From: Streptomyces sp. Ru71
GTDB taxonomy: Bacteria > Actinomycetota > Actinomycetes > Streptomycetales > Streptomycetaceae
Length of the DNA: 33,199 nt
Direction of reading: 5' to 3'
NCBI RefSeq assembly: GCF_002920535.1
Contig: NZ_PQSS01000080.1
Span: forward strand, 1 to 33,199
Below are positions 7,601 through 17,017 of the stretch, piece after piece (positions within the stretch are counted from its first letter, which is position 1; each line of letters starts with the position of its first letter). A program made the translations under genes and the position numbers. The notes beneath the pieces were generated by a model that saw only the letters and a list, made by a program, of their open reading frames with translations, had not been told where the DNA came from and made no database searches.

Positions 7601-9628
7601 CGCGGCGAAGGCGTCCTGGAAGCGCTCACGGGCGTCGTCCCCGAGGTAGTCGCCACCGCCGGCCGCCTTCGGGATGCGCAGCCCGAAGTCGTAGATCCAC
7701 GCGACGGAGCGGTCCGCGCAGCGCAGCTCGTAGGGCCGCTCGTCCATCACCTCGACGCCGAGCTGCGCCAGCACGGGCAGCACCTTCGACAGGGAGATGG
7801 ACTCGCCCTTGCGGTAGATCTTGAAGCGGCGCTCGTCCTGCGCCGCGCCCACCGGCTCGTACAGGCTGAGCGAGAAGTCCTTCTCCTCGCCGAGCGCTTC
7901 CAGGTGGACCAGGTCGGCCACCGCAGCCCGCGGAGGGTGGTCGGCCTTGTAGCCCTCGGGGAAGGCGTTGTTGTAGCGGCGCAGCAGCTCCGCGGCGTGC
8001 TCCTCGCCGAACTCGGCGTTCAGCGCCTCGGCGAACCCGTCGGCCCAGGAGCGGGCGGCCTCCACCAGCCGGGCCTCGATGCGCTCCTTGTCGCTGTCGC
8101 TCAGGTGCGGCAGCTCGGTGCCCGGCGGGACGCGGACGACGAAGTGCAGCCGGGACAGGATCGACTCGGTGTTCCAGGCGGTGAAGTCGACGCTGATGCC
8201 GCCGAGCTCCTCCTTGAGGATGTCGATGATCCGCAGCCGCACGCCGGTGGTGTAGCGGTCGCGGGGCAGGTAGACCAGGGCCGAGTAGTAGCGGCCGTAC
8301 TCGTCCTGCCGCAGGTACAGCCGCAGCCGGCGGCGCTCCTGCAGGTACAGAACGGACGTGACGATGGACTGGAGTTCGTCGGCCGGCGTCTGGAACAGCT
8401 CGTCGCGCGGGTAGGTCTCCATGATCTGGAGCAGGTCGCGTCCGTCGTGGCTGTTCGGGGAGAACCCGGCGCGCTGCAGGACCTCGTCCACCTTGCGGCG
8501 GATGACCGGCACGCGCAGCACGGACTCGGTGTAGGCGGCGGAGGAGAACAGGCCGAGGAAGCGGCGCTCACCGATGACGTTGCCGTCCGCGTCGAACTTC
8601 TTGACGCCGATGTAGTCCAGGTACGACGGCCGGTGCACGGTGGCGCGGCTGTTGGCCTTGGTCAGCACCAGCAGCTTGTGCTCGCGGGCCTTGGCGCGGG
8701 CGTCGGCGGGCAGCCGCTCGAAGGACGGGCTGACCGGGTGCTGGTCGTCGCCGGCGTGGTGCGGGTCGGCGCGCAGGATGCCGAGGCCGGTGCCGGGCAC
8801 GGCGGCCAGGGAGTCGTCCTCGCGCAGCTGGTACTCGCGGTAGCCGAGGAAGGTGAAGTGGTCCTGGGCGAGCCAGCGCAGCAGCTCGCGGGCCTCCTCG
8901 ACCTGCTGCTCGGGCAGGTCGGCGGGGCGGGGCTCATCGGGCAGGCCGTCGGCGAGCCGGGCCGCCGCGTCCCGCATCTTCTCCCAGTCCTCGACGGCCT
9001 CGCGGACGTCGGACAGCACGCGCAGCAGGTCGGCGGTGATCTGCTTCAGATCGGCGCGGTCGGTCTCGCGGTCGATCTCGACGTGGATCCAGGACTCGAT
9101 GTGCGCGTCGTGCGGCAGGTCGCCGGACGGCGGGGTGGTGAGGACCTCGATCAGCTTGCCGGTGAGGTCGCGGCGCACCACGATCTGCGGGTGGATCACG
9201 ACGTGGATGCCGCGGCCCTGACGGGTGAGCTCGTTGGTGACCGAGTCGACGAGGAAGGGCATGTCGTCGGTGACGACCTCGACGACGGAGTGGCTGCAGG
9301 TCCAGCCGTTCTCGTCGACCGTCGGCGTGTGCACCCGGACGTTGGCCGTGCCCTGGGGGCGGTTCTCGGCCAGGCGGTAGTGCGAGTAGGCGGCGCCGAA
9401 AACGTCGACCGGGTCGCGGTCGGCGAGGTCCTCGGGCGCGGTGTGCAGGTAGTAACGCTGGAGGAACGCGAGTACGGTCTCACGGTCCGAGGTGCCCTTG
9501 CCCGGGGTGTCCGGGGAGCCCTCGGCCGTCGTCCCGGTCGGTAGGTGCCCCCCGACCGGGCTGTTCTCAGCGACCCGGGCCGCCCTTTCGAGCAGCTCGG
9601 CCTTGGCTTCGTCCAGCTTGGTCTGCAT
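4676..9628 (-). CDS. gdhB: NAD-dependent glutamate dehydrogenase, large 180-kDa class
   Basis: The 1650-residue protein converts L-glutamate and NAD to 2-oxoglutarate, ammonium and NADH. The length fits the actinobacterial/proteobacterial GDH-180 class (also called GDH2 or BacNAD-GDH; about 1600 residues). The catalytic part is central: the glycine/lysine-rich segment VIVPVGAKGGFVAKQ lies near 873-887, and the Rossmann segment VGIGDMSGDVFGNG near 1016-1030. The N-terminal ~700 residues carry ACT-like regulatory regions in this family, and the C-terminus is helical. The start is ATG 9628 with AGAGGA just upstream. It appears monocistronic, ending at the shared hairpin. The symbol follows Pseudomonas usage and is uncertain for Streptomyces. 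The long plus-strand ORFs over it are codon-bias shadows. Confidence 0.96.
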   Translation of the reverse strand: MQTKLDEAKAELLERAARVAENSPVGGHLPTGTTAEGSPDTPGKGTSDRETVLAFLQRYYLHTAPEDLADRDPVDVFGAAYSHYRLAENRPQGTANVRVHTPTVDENGWTCSHSVVEVVTDDMPFLVDSVTNELTRQGRGIHVVIHPQIVVRRDLTGKLIEVLTTPPSGDLPHDAHIESWIHVEIDRETDRADLKQITADLLRVLSDVREAVEDWEKMRDAAARLADGLPDEPRPADLPEQQVEEARELLRWLAQDHFTFLGYREYQLREDDSLAAVPGTGLGILRADPHHAGDDQHPVSPSFERLPADARAKAREHKLLVLTKANSRATVHRPSYLDYIGVKKFDADGNVIGERRFLGLFSSAAYTESVLRVPVIRRKVDEVLQRAGFSPNSHDGRDLLQIMETYPRDELFQTPADELQSIVTSVLYLQERRRLRLYLRQDEYGRYYSALVYLPRDRYTTGVRLRIIDILKEELGGISVDFTAWNTESILSRLHFVVRVPPGTELPHLSDSDKERIEARLVEAARSWADGFAEALNAEFGEEHAAELLRRYNNAFPEGYKADHPPRAAVADLVHLEALGEEKDFSLSLYEPVGAAQDERRFKIYRKGESISLSKVLPVLAQLGVEVMDERPYELRCADRSVAWIYDFGLRIPKAAGGGDYLGDDARERFQDAFAATWTGQAENDGFNALVLSAGLNWREAMVLRAYAKYLRQAGSTFSQDYMEDTLRNNVHTTRLLVSLFEARMAPERQRAGLELIDALLEEVDAALDQVASLDEDRILRSFLTVIKATLRTNFFQKTADGRPHSYVSMKFDPQAIPDLPAPRPAFEIWVYSPRVEGVHLRFGKVARGGLRWSDRREDFRTEILGLVKAQMVKNTVIVPVGAKGGFVAKQLPDPGVDRDAWLAEGIASYKTFISALLDITDNMVAGEVVPPKDVVRHDEDDTYLVVAADKGTATFSDIANEVAQSYNFWLGDAFASGGSAGYDHKGMGITARGAWESVKRHFRELGVDTQSEDFTVVGIGDMSGDVFGNGMLLSEHIRLVAAFDHRHIFIDPNPDAATSYAERRRLFDLPRSSWEDYNKELLSAGGGVFPRSAKSIPVNAHIREALGIEAGVTKLTPAELMKAILKAPVDLLWNGGIGTYVKASTESHADVGDKANDPIRVDGADLRVKVVGEGGNLGLTQLGRIEFALHGGKINTDAIDNSAGVDTSDHEVNIKILLNGLVADGDMTVKQRNKLLAEMTDEVGALVLRNNYAQNTAIANALAQSKDMLHAQQRFMRHLVREGHLDRALEFLPTDRQIRERLAQGQGLTGPETAVLLAYTKITVSEELLATSLPDDPYLRELLHCYFPAALREGFADRIDNHPLHREITTTVLVNDTVNTGGTTYLHRLREETGASLEEIVRAQTAARAIFRSSVVWDAVEDLDNKVDAEVQTRIRLHSRRLVERGTRWLLNNRPQPLQLKETVDFFAERVEQVWAELPKLLKGDDLEWYQQIYDELSGAGVPDELATRVAGFSSAFPTLDIVSIADRMGKEPLDVAEVYYDLADRLGITQLMDRIIELPRNDRWQSMARAAIREDLFAAHAALTADVLAVGNGTSTPEQRFKLWEQKNAPILSRARTTLEEIQGSDAFDLANLSVAMRTMRTLLRAHS

Positions 9629-10207
9629 TGTCCTCTGGCTCCTGTCGCGCGCCGTTGCGTGACGTAGAAGGAAGTACGGTCTCCGCCCTTCCGACGTGAC
9701 GCCGAGACGCGGGGTGTCCGGTCTGTTCCGACGCTATGCCGCAAGGTGAGATGAGTGGGGGGAAATCGGCCATGTTCAACACACCCGCAACACGGGACGC
9801 CGTTTCGCGAGCCGCCTGCTTCCGGGATGTGTCCGGCGTCCCCGGGGCACCGAAAGCCCCGTCCCGCCCATGAAGACCAGCGATCGCCACCCGGTCACGG
9901 ATGTCGTCCGTGCTCACCGGGCGCAGGGCAGGGGCGACGATGCCCCCGCGAGATATCGCGCTGATCACGCCACCAAGGCTATCGCTCCTTACCGGGGGCC
10001 CGTCATGAGCCGTATGTGTACAAATCCAGGGGTAGAAGTTTGACGTTCTGCACAGGGGCCGGGTGGCCGGGTGTGGCGTAGGTACGAAATCCGCAGCAGG
10101 TGACCGCCCGGGCGGCTGCCCGGAATCCGGCGCGTCCCCTTGGCAACGGCACGGGCCCGAGGCACGTTGCCCTTGGAAGCAACTGCCCCGAGGGGAGCGC
10201 AACCGCC
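9629..10207. other. 579-bp divergent intergenic region (gdhB / DJ-1 gene)
   Basis: No convincing gene is present. A 211-codon minus-strand frame covers it but runs into gdhB and has no good ribosome site. Two hairpins are visible: 9843-9861 (6-bp arms CGGGGC/GCCCCG, loop ACCGAAA) and 9890-9921 (12 bp in two blocks with a 3-base bulge, loop TGTCG). A short dyad CGCGA-GATA-TCGCG lies near 9949-9962, and the GGCAACG dyad at 10142-10171 is listed separately. The region should hold both divergent promoters; I could not place -10/-35 pairs with confidence. A small RNA or structured leader is possible. Confidence 0.5.
10142..10171. promoter_or_regulatory. GGCAACG-N16-CGTTGCC dyad upstream of DJ-1 gene
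   Basis: Perfect 7-bp inverted arms at 10142-10148 and 10165-10171 lie 36 bp before the start codon. The same arms with a 15-base spacer occur upstream of the response-regulator gene (19000-19028). This could be an operator or an mRNA leader hairpin. Confidence 0.4.
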
Positions 10208-10774
10208 ATGCCCGCGAAAATCCTCATCGTCACCGGCGACGCAGCAGAGTCCCTGGAGGTCCTCTACCCCTACCAGCGCCTGATCGAGGAGGGCTACGAG
10301 GTTCACATCGCGGCCCCCACCCGCAAGAAGCTCCAGTTCGTCGTCCACGACTTCGAACCCGGCTTCGACACCTACACCGAGAAGCCCGGCTACACCTGGC
10401 CCGCCGACCTCGCTTTCTCGGAGGTCGACCCCGGTGACTACGTCGCCGTCGTCATCCCCGGCGGGCGTGCCCCGGAGTACCTCCGCAACGATCCCGAACT
10501 CCGCAAGATCCTCAAGTCCTTCTTCGACGCCGACAAGCCCGTCGCCCAGATCTGCCACGGCCCGCTCGTCACCGCCGCCGTCGACGGCCTGCGTGGCCGC
10601 CGGGTCACCGCGTACCCCGCCCTGGAGCTGGACATGCAGTCCGCCGGCGCCACGTTCCAGGATGCGGAGGCGGTCGTCGACGGCACCCTGGTCTCCTCCC
10701 GTGCCTGGCCGGACCACCCGACCTGGATGCGCGAGTTCCTGACCGTGCTGCGCGCCAAGGCACCGGCGACCTGA
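10208..10774 (+). CDS. DJ-1/PfpI-family protein
   Basis: The 188-residue class I glutamine amidotransferase-like fold protein has the nucleophile elbow QICHGPL with Cys116 and His117, and an upstream acidic Glu14 in GDAAESLE, matching the Glu/Cys/His arrangement of PfpI/YhbO proteins. Members are described as proteases, chaperones or deglycases acting on glycated or stress-damaged proteins; which applies here cannot be read from sequence. The start is ATG 10208, supported by GAGGGGAG ten bases upstream. The reading frame remains open 36 codons further up, but without a start signal. The gene is divergent from gdhB and convergent with the HAD gene, with no clear hairpin in the 34-bp gap. Confidence 0.9.
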   Translation: MPAKILIVTGDAAESLEVLYPYQRLIEEGYEVHIAAPTRKKLQFVVHDFEPGFDTYTEKPGYTWPADLAFSEVDPGDYVAVVIPGGRAPEYLRNDPELRKILKSFFDADKPVAQICHGPLVTAAVDGLRGRRVTAYPALELDMQSAGATFQDAEAVVDGTLVSSRAWPDHPTWMREFLTVLRAKAPAT

Positions 10775-10808
10775 CCTGACCGGCGTCCACGTCCCGCCCG
10801 CCGGCCGC

Positions 10809-11498
10809 CTACGCCGCTATTCGCCGGGCCTCCTCGACGGCCTCGGCCAGCGTGTCCACCACGGGCACGCCGACCGCCTCAAGGCTGGCCCGGCTGTGCG
10901 AGCCGCCGGCGTACAGCACGGCCTGCGCCCCGGCGTGCCGTGCGGCCACCGCGTCGTCGGCGGCGTCCCCGATCACCACCGTGCGCGCCGGGTCCACGGC
11001 CGTCAGCAGGCTCAGATGGCGCACCATGTGCTCCGCCTTGCTGCCCCCGGAGGGCCCGGTCCGCCCGTCCACCCGCAGGAAGTGCTCCTCGATCCCGAAG
11101 GTGCGCACCAGCGGGACCAGCTCCTCGTGCCCGTACATGCTCAGGATCGACTGGCTGTGCCCCGCCGACCGCCACCCGGCCAGCAGCTCGACCACGCCGT
11201 CGGTCAGCCGGCACCTGACGCGGTGCTCGGTGTAGTACCGGTGGAAGACGCCGTCCATCCGCTCCCACTCGGCCTGCGTGGGCAGCCGTCCGAGCAGCCG
11301 CTCGTAGAACTTCGGCACCGGCACGCAGTACAGCGCGCGGTAGCGCTCCAGCGTGATCGGCTCAAGCCCCAGCTCGGCGAACGCCGCGTTCGTCGCCCCG
11401 ATGACCGCGTCGTTGTCGTGGAACAGCGTGCCGTTCCAGTCCCAGACGATGTGCGGTGCTTCTCGCATCCCCATGCCAAGAACGGTACCGGGCACCAC
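10809..11498 (-). CDS. HAD-superfamily hydrolase
   Basis: The protein is about 229 residues. Motif I is VWDWNGTLFHDN, motif II is in SILSMYG, a motif III Lys lies in SGGSKAEHM, and motif IV is VVIGDAADDAVAA, the phosphoglycolate-phosphatase-like (Cof-unrelated, cap type 1) layout. The second acidic residue of the usual DxD is Asn (DWN), seen in some HAD groups and possibly affecting acid/base catalysis. The start is uncertain: GAGGGG sits 7 bases before GTG 11498; ATG 11474 is the alternative and gives a protein beginning close to motif I. It is probably co-transcribed behind the DUF6912 gene (gap 44 bp). Substrate is unknown. Confidence 0.88.
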   Translation of the reverse strand: MVPGTVLGMGMREAPHIVWDWNGTLFHDNDAVIGATNAAFAELGLEPITLERYRALYCVPVPKFYERLLGRLPTQAEWERMDGVFHRYYTEHRVRCRLTDGVVELLAGWRSAGHSQSILSMYGHEELVPLVRTFGIEEHFLRVDGRTGPSGGSKAEHMVRHLSLLTAVDPARTVVIGDAADDAVAARHAGAQAVLYAGGSHSRASLEAVGVPVVDTLAEAVEEARRIAA

Positions 11499-11516
11499 TG
11501 ACAATCCCCTCACGAA

Positions 11517-11528
11517 CGGTGATCACCG
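11517..11528. promoter_or_regulatory. Perfect 12-bp palindrome before the HAD gene
   Basis: CGGTGATCACCG is self-complementary and sits 18 bp upstream of the chosen GTG start, within the 44-bp gap to the DUF6912 stop. It may be an operator; no regulator is identified. Confidence 0.3.
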
Positions 11529-11542
11529 CACGTCAGCGGGGA

Positions 11543-12052
11543 CTATCCCACCAGGTTGGGGATCTCCTGGGTGGCGTACCAGAGCAGCTCGTGGTCGTCG
11601 GCGCCGTCCACCGTGAACTGGGCGTCGTCGTCCCCGGCGTCCGCCGCCGGCAGCGCCTCGGCGGCGGCGGCCACGTCCGCCTCCGCGTCGTCCGCGTCCA
11701 CGTGCACCGCCGCCGCCTTGGCCAGCCGCACGCCCCCGCTCACCCGCACCTCACCGAGCACCGCCGGATCCAGTGCCCGCCCGGGATCGGCGCTCGCCGC
11801 CCCGTCGGGCACGTCCACGGCGACGACGACCCGCCGGCGCGGCGCCCCCGGGTCCGCCGCGAGCAGCCGCAGCGAGGCCAGCGCGGCCCGGCTCAGCGCC
11901 GCGTACTCCAGCTCCTCGATGTCGTCCGACAGGTACCACTCGCGCAGCCCCGGCGTCACCGCGTACGCCGTGACCGCCCCGCCGGACCCCAGCTCGCCCG
12001 TCTTGTACGCCGCGGCGAGCGCGGGGAGGGTCAGGGGGACGTAGACGCGCAT
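11543..12052 (-). CDS. DUF6912-type conserved actinobacterial protein
   Basis: The 169-residue protein of unknown function begins MRVYVPLTLPALAAAY. It contains a YLSDDIEELEYAALSRAA segment and an acidic Ala/Asp-rich C-terminal half ending in the conserved-looking LLWYATQEIPNLVG. I recall such short proteins beside HAD and SecA genes across actinobacteria under the label DUF6912; the label is from memory. There is no signal peptide or membrane helix. ATG 12052 is preferred because the family begins MRVYVPLT; GAGAGAG lies about 9 bases upstream. The next in-frame start is 8 codons further up. Likely first gene of a two-gene unit with the HAD hydrolase. Confidence 0.75.
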   Translation of the reverse strand: MRVYVPLTLPALAAAYKTGELGSGGAVTAYAVTPGLREWYLSDDIEELEYAALSRAALASLRLLAADPGAPRRRVVVAVDVPDGAASADPGRALDPAVLGEVRVSGGVRLAKAAAVHVDADDAEADVAAAAEALPAADAGDDDAQFTVDGADDHELLWYATQEIPNLVG

Positions 12053-12147
12053 GGCAGGCCGCTCTCTCGTGGTCAAAGGGCCTTCAGGATACGTGCGCCG
12101 GTCCCCTTTCGGGTTCCTGTCACCACGTCAGGAGGCGTCCACCACAC

Positions 12148-12225
12148 GCCGCAGGTTCACCCCCGGCCACCCCGGGACCGAGGGCCCGTGACCGCCGGCA
12201 TCACCCGGATAAGTGAACCTGCGGC
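12148..12225. promoter_or_regulatory. Perfect 13-bp inverted repeat with 52-bp spacer
   Basis: GCCGCAGGTTCAC (12148-12160) is repeated in inverted orientation as GTGAACCTGCGGC (12213-12225). The repeat sits in the divergent space between the DUF6912 gene and the Rv3235-family gene. It could be a pair of operator half-sites bridged by a looping regulator, or the stem of a large cruciform or RNA structure. No coding explanation is available. Confidence 0.5.
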
Positions 12226-12291
12226 CGCTCCCCGCGAGGACTCCCTTCCCTTGCCCGGCGATCACCGACCCCCCAAGATCCGGAGCAGCAA

Positions 12292-12307
12292 GTTACCCAC
12301 CGGTATC
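12292..12307 (+). promoter_or_regulatory. Possible 11-bp-spaced half-sites before Rv3235-family gene
   Basis: GTTAC (12292-12296), six bases, then GTATC (12303-12307) gives the 11-bp phase used by OmpR-family regulators. The TTACCCAC core also occurs in the hpf upstream repeat. The second half-site is imperfect. It lies 31 bp before the start codon. Confidence 0.25.
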
Positions 12308-12337
12308 GACCAGCCGGGCTGTGAAACGGGGACATCC

Positions 12338-12865
12338 ATGAACAAGGTCATGACCAGGTTGCAGCGCCGCTCCGGAGCCCGCCCCACCGGGCGCCGCGAC
12401 ACCACCCGCCCGGGCGGCACCCCACCCCGCACACCGGGCACCACGCCCCGCACCGCCTCCGGCGCCCGCCCACCCGCCGGCCCCGGCCGCACCCCCCGCC
12501 CCCGCACCAGGCCCACGGACACCCGCCCGCCCACGCTCCCCGCGGACTTCTTCGCCGAACGGCTCCTCGCCGTCCTCAGCGGCCGACGCCCGGTCCACTT
12601 CATGCTCGGCCACACCCGCGGCCGCGCCTACGACGAACTGGCCTGGCTCGCCGAACGCGGCCCCCTGCGCACCACCCGGGGCCCCAGCCCGATCGTCTAC
12701 GACCTCGGCTACTACGAGGTCCACCCCGGCGCCCTGGAGGTCTTCGCCCGCATCGGCACCGGCGACCGCCTGACCGCCCTGGCCTTCCGCCTGGAACGCG
12801 ACCGCGACCAACGCTGGCGCTGCACAGCAGTGGACGCAGGCGTCCCCCGCCCCGACACGGACTGA
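12338..12865 (+). CDS. Rv3235-family protein (function unknown)
   Basis: The 175-residue protein has about 65 N-terminal residues that are very rich in Arg, Pro, Thr and Gly and probably disordered. A compact C-terminal domain follows, beginning ADFFAERLLAVLSGRRPVHF with later LAWLAERGPL and VFARIGTGDRLTALAFRLE. That layout resembles actinobacterial proteins named after Rv3235 of M. tuberculosis, which also lies near secA1. The start is ATG 12338; an upstream open frame continues but covers the inverted-repeat control region. It converges on secA across a hairpin. There is no enzyme motif; a SecA-linked role is only suggested by neighbourhood. Confidence 0.75.
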   Translation: MNKVMTRLQRRSGARPTGRRDTTRPGGTPPRTPGTTPRTASGARPPAGPGRTPRPRTRPTDTRPPTLPADFFAERLLAVLSGRRPVHFMLGHTRGRAYDELAWLAERGPLRTTRGPSPIVYDLGYYEVHPGALEVFARIGTGDRLTALAFRLERDRDQRWRCTAVDAGVPRPDTD

Positions 12866-12930
12866 CCACGACGGCGCGGCAGTCGCTACACCAGCCACCC
12901 ACCGGACAGCAACGGGCCGCCGCAGGCATA

Positions 12931-13022
12931 CAGGGGCGCGGGGAACTGCGCGACCAGCCACAACGAAACCCGCACACACCGACGACCCAAGCGCCGCAGG
13001 CACCGGCGCCGCAGGCACCGGC
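12931..13022. repeat. Dispersed intergenic motif plus perfect 15-bp tandem repeat
   Basis: From 12931 the sequence CAGGGGCGCGGGGAACTGCG and the following 25 bases match a short motif I remember from many Streptomyces intergenic regions. Next, 12993-13007 and 13008-13022 are identical 15-bp units (GCCGCAGGCACCGGC). No gene occupies this 221-bp gap. Confidence 0.55.
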
Positions 13023-13033
13023 ACACACGAGAA

Positions 13034-13064
13034 GGGGCCGGGCACCTACCAGGTACCCGGCCCC
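13034..13064. terminator. Terminator hairpin between Rv3235-family gene and secA
   Basis: A 14-bp stem with one mismatch (13034-13047 with 13051-13064) surrounds the loop ACC. It lies 22 bp after the secA stop on the minus strand. It is also downstream of the plus-strand Rv3235-family gene, so it may serve both. Confidence 0.85.
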
Positions 13065-13086
13065 TCAACTCACACGGCGGCGTGCG

Positions 13087-15900
<2,814 letters not shown>

Positions 15901-16180
15901 GGGGGTTGGTCTCCTTGCCGGTCGGGCCTGGGACGGTCGGTTACCACTTGACTTACTGAGCAACGGCCATCGTATGCGAGGACCCCGCTGCGCCGGGAGG
16001 CCTGCCGTGACGCGGACCGCCGCTCCTTGTCTTGCCTGCTTCAAATCTCCTTCAAAGAGGACAACGCCCGAGCCTCGCCGATGGTGCCGGATCCCGCCGA
16101 CGAATTGCGCGAAATGTGATCGCCCGCTCACCCACGGCGAAATGATGGCGGTCCGTGGGCTCCCCGAGCAGAATCGGCCG

Positions 16181-16753
16181 ATGGAACCCGTCACGCTCGC
16201 CACCGACCGCATCGTCCTGCGCGCGGTGGGCCCGCAGGACACCGACGCGGTGTACGCCGCCGCGCAGGACCCGGACATCCAGCGCTGGACCACCATCCCC
16301 TCCCCCTACCTCCCCGAGCACGCGCGTGGCTTCACCGAGCAGACGGTCCCCGAGGGCTGGGCCGACGCCTCGATGTTCACGTTCGGCGTGTTCCTGCCGG
16401 GCGGCGAGCTGGCCGGCATGCTCGCCCTGACGATGCGCTCCCTGGGCATGGCCGAGGTGGGCTACTGGGCGTCGAAGGAGCACCGCGGCCACGGCTACAT
16501 CACCGAGGCCACCGTCACCGCCGCCCGCTGGGCCTTCACGCGCCTGTCCGTCGACCGCGTCGAATGGCGTGCCGAGGTCGGCAACCACGCCTCCCGCGCG
16601 GTGGCGGAACGAGCCGGCTTCACCATCGAGGGAACCCTGCGCTCCGCCCTCATCAACAAGGACACCCGCCGAGACTGCTGGGTAGGCTCCCTCCTCCCCT
16701 CAGACCTGACCCTTCCCCCAACGACCCCCTACCTCCCGGCCCGCGGGTCGTAG
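16181..16753 (+). CDS. GNAT-family N-acetyltransferase (RimJ/RimL-like)
   Basis: The 190-residue acetyl-CoA-dependent transferase opens MEPVTLATDRIVLRAVGPQD, the common RimJ/RimL-type strand. The acetyl-CoA loop is KEHRGHGY in VGYWASKEHRGHGYITEA, and the C-terminal strand region NHASRAVAERAGFTIEGTLR is typical. The acceptor is unknown and could be a protein N-terminus or a small amine. No good ribosome site precedes any candidate start. CAGAAT (16169-16174) is six bases before ATG 16181, so a leaderless mRNA is possible. Alternative starts are at 16142 and 16145. It is divergent from secA and absent from the corresponding mycobacterial block as I recall it. Confidence 0.88.
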   Translation: MEPVTLATDRIVLRAVGPQDTDAVYAAAQDPDIQRWTTIPSPYLPEHARGFTEQTVPEGWADASMFTFGVFLPGGELAGMLALTMRSLGMAEVGYWASKEHRGHGYITEATVTAARWAFTRLSVDRVEWRAEVGNHASRAVAERAGFTIEGTLRSALINKDTRRDCWVGSLLPSDLTLPPTTPYLPARGS

Positions 16754-16900
16754 CTGCGGGCAGTCGTGCCTCCCCCAGTGCCTTAAGGGCCTGGGAGGTG
16801 CCCCCAGGGCGGCACGGGTGGGCGCTGGGGGTCCCCCTGCTCGAAGAGCTTGGGGGAGGCACCCCGCAGCGCCGAGCTGCGCAACCCACCCCCGGCCGGC
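16751..16900. repeat. Mosaic dispersed intergenic repeat, copy B
   Basis: This block shares TAGCTGCGGGCAGTCGTGCC (16751-16770) and the G-rich hairpin module (about 16807-16866) with copy A at 60-153. Compared with A it carries an extra 36-bp module (16771-16806) that is itself hairpin-like, with arms CCTCCC/GGGAGG around a CCTTAAGG core. It ends in the third module, CTGCGCA then CCCACCCCCGGC. It lies just after the GNAT stop and may provide its terminator. The 264-bp gap otherwise holds only the start region of the next gene. Confidence 0.65.
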
Positions 16901-17004
16901 AGCAGCTCCGGGCACCAACCAACCCCGCCCAGCCCCAATCCACCCGGACCCCGCGCACCGGCCAAGAAAAGCCCAGCTCACGCCAACCTGTCAGTCCCCC
17001 CACC

Positions 17005-17010
17005 TATCGT
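17005..17010 (+). promoter_or_regulatory. Candidate -10 element for a leaderless mRNA
   Basis: TATCGT ends seven bases before the ATG at 17018, the distance expected if transcription starts at the start codon. No Shine-Dalgarno is present and no clear -35 is seen. Confidence 0.3.
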
Positions 17011-17017
17011 GCAGCCC

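Noticed and set aside
4607..9544. 757- and 811-codon plus-strand frames opposite gdhB
   Set aside because: Antisense shadows of a well-supported dehydrogenase, with no recognisable domains or start signals.
9567..10202. 211-codon minus-strand frame in the gdhB/DJ-1 gap
   Set aside because: It runs into the gdhB coding region in another frame. Its possible GTG at about 9967 has only a badly spaced AAGGAG, and no family resemblance was seen.
15940..15956. MtrA-like site GTTACC upstream of secA
   Set aside because: Only one half-site is good; the hexamer 11 bp away (ACTTAC) does not match.
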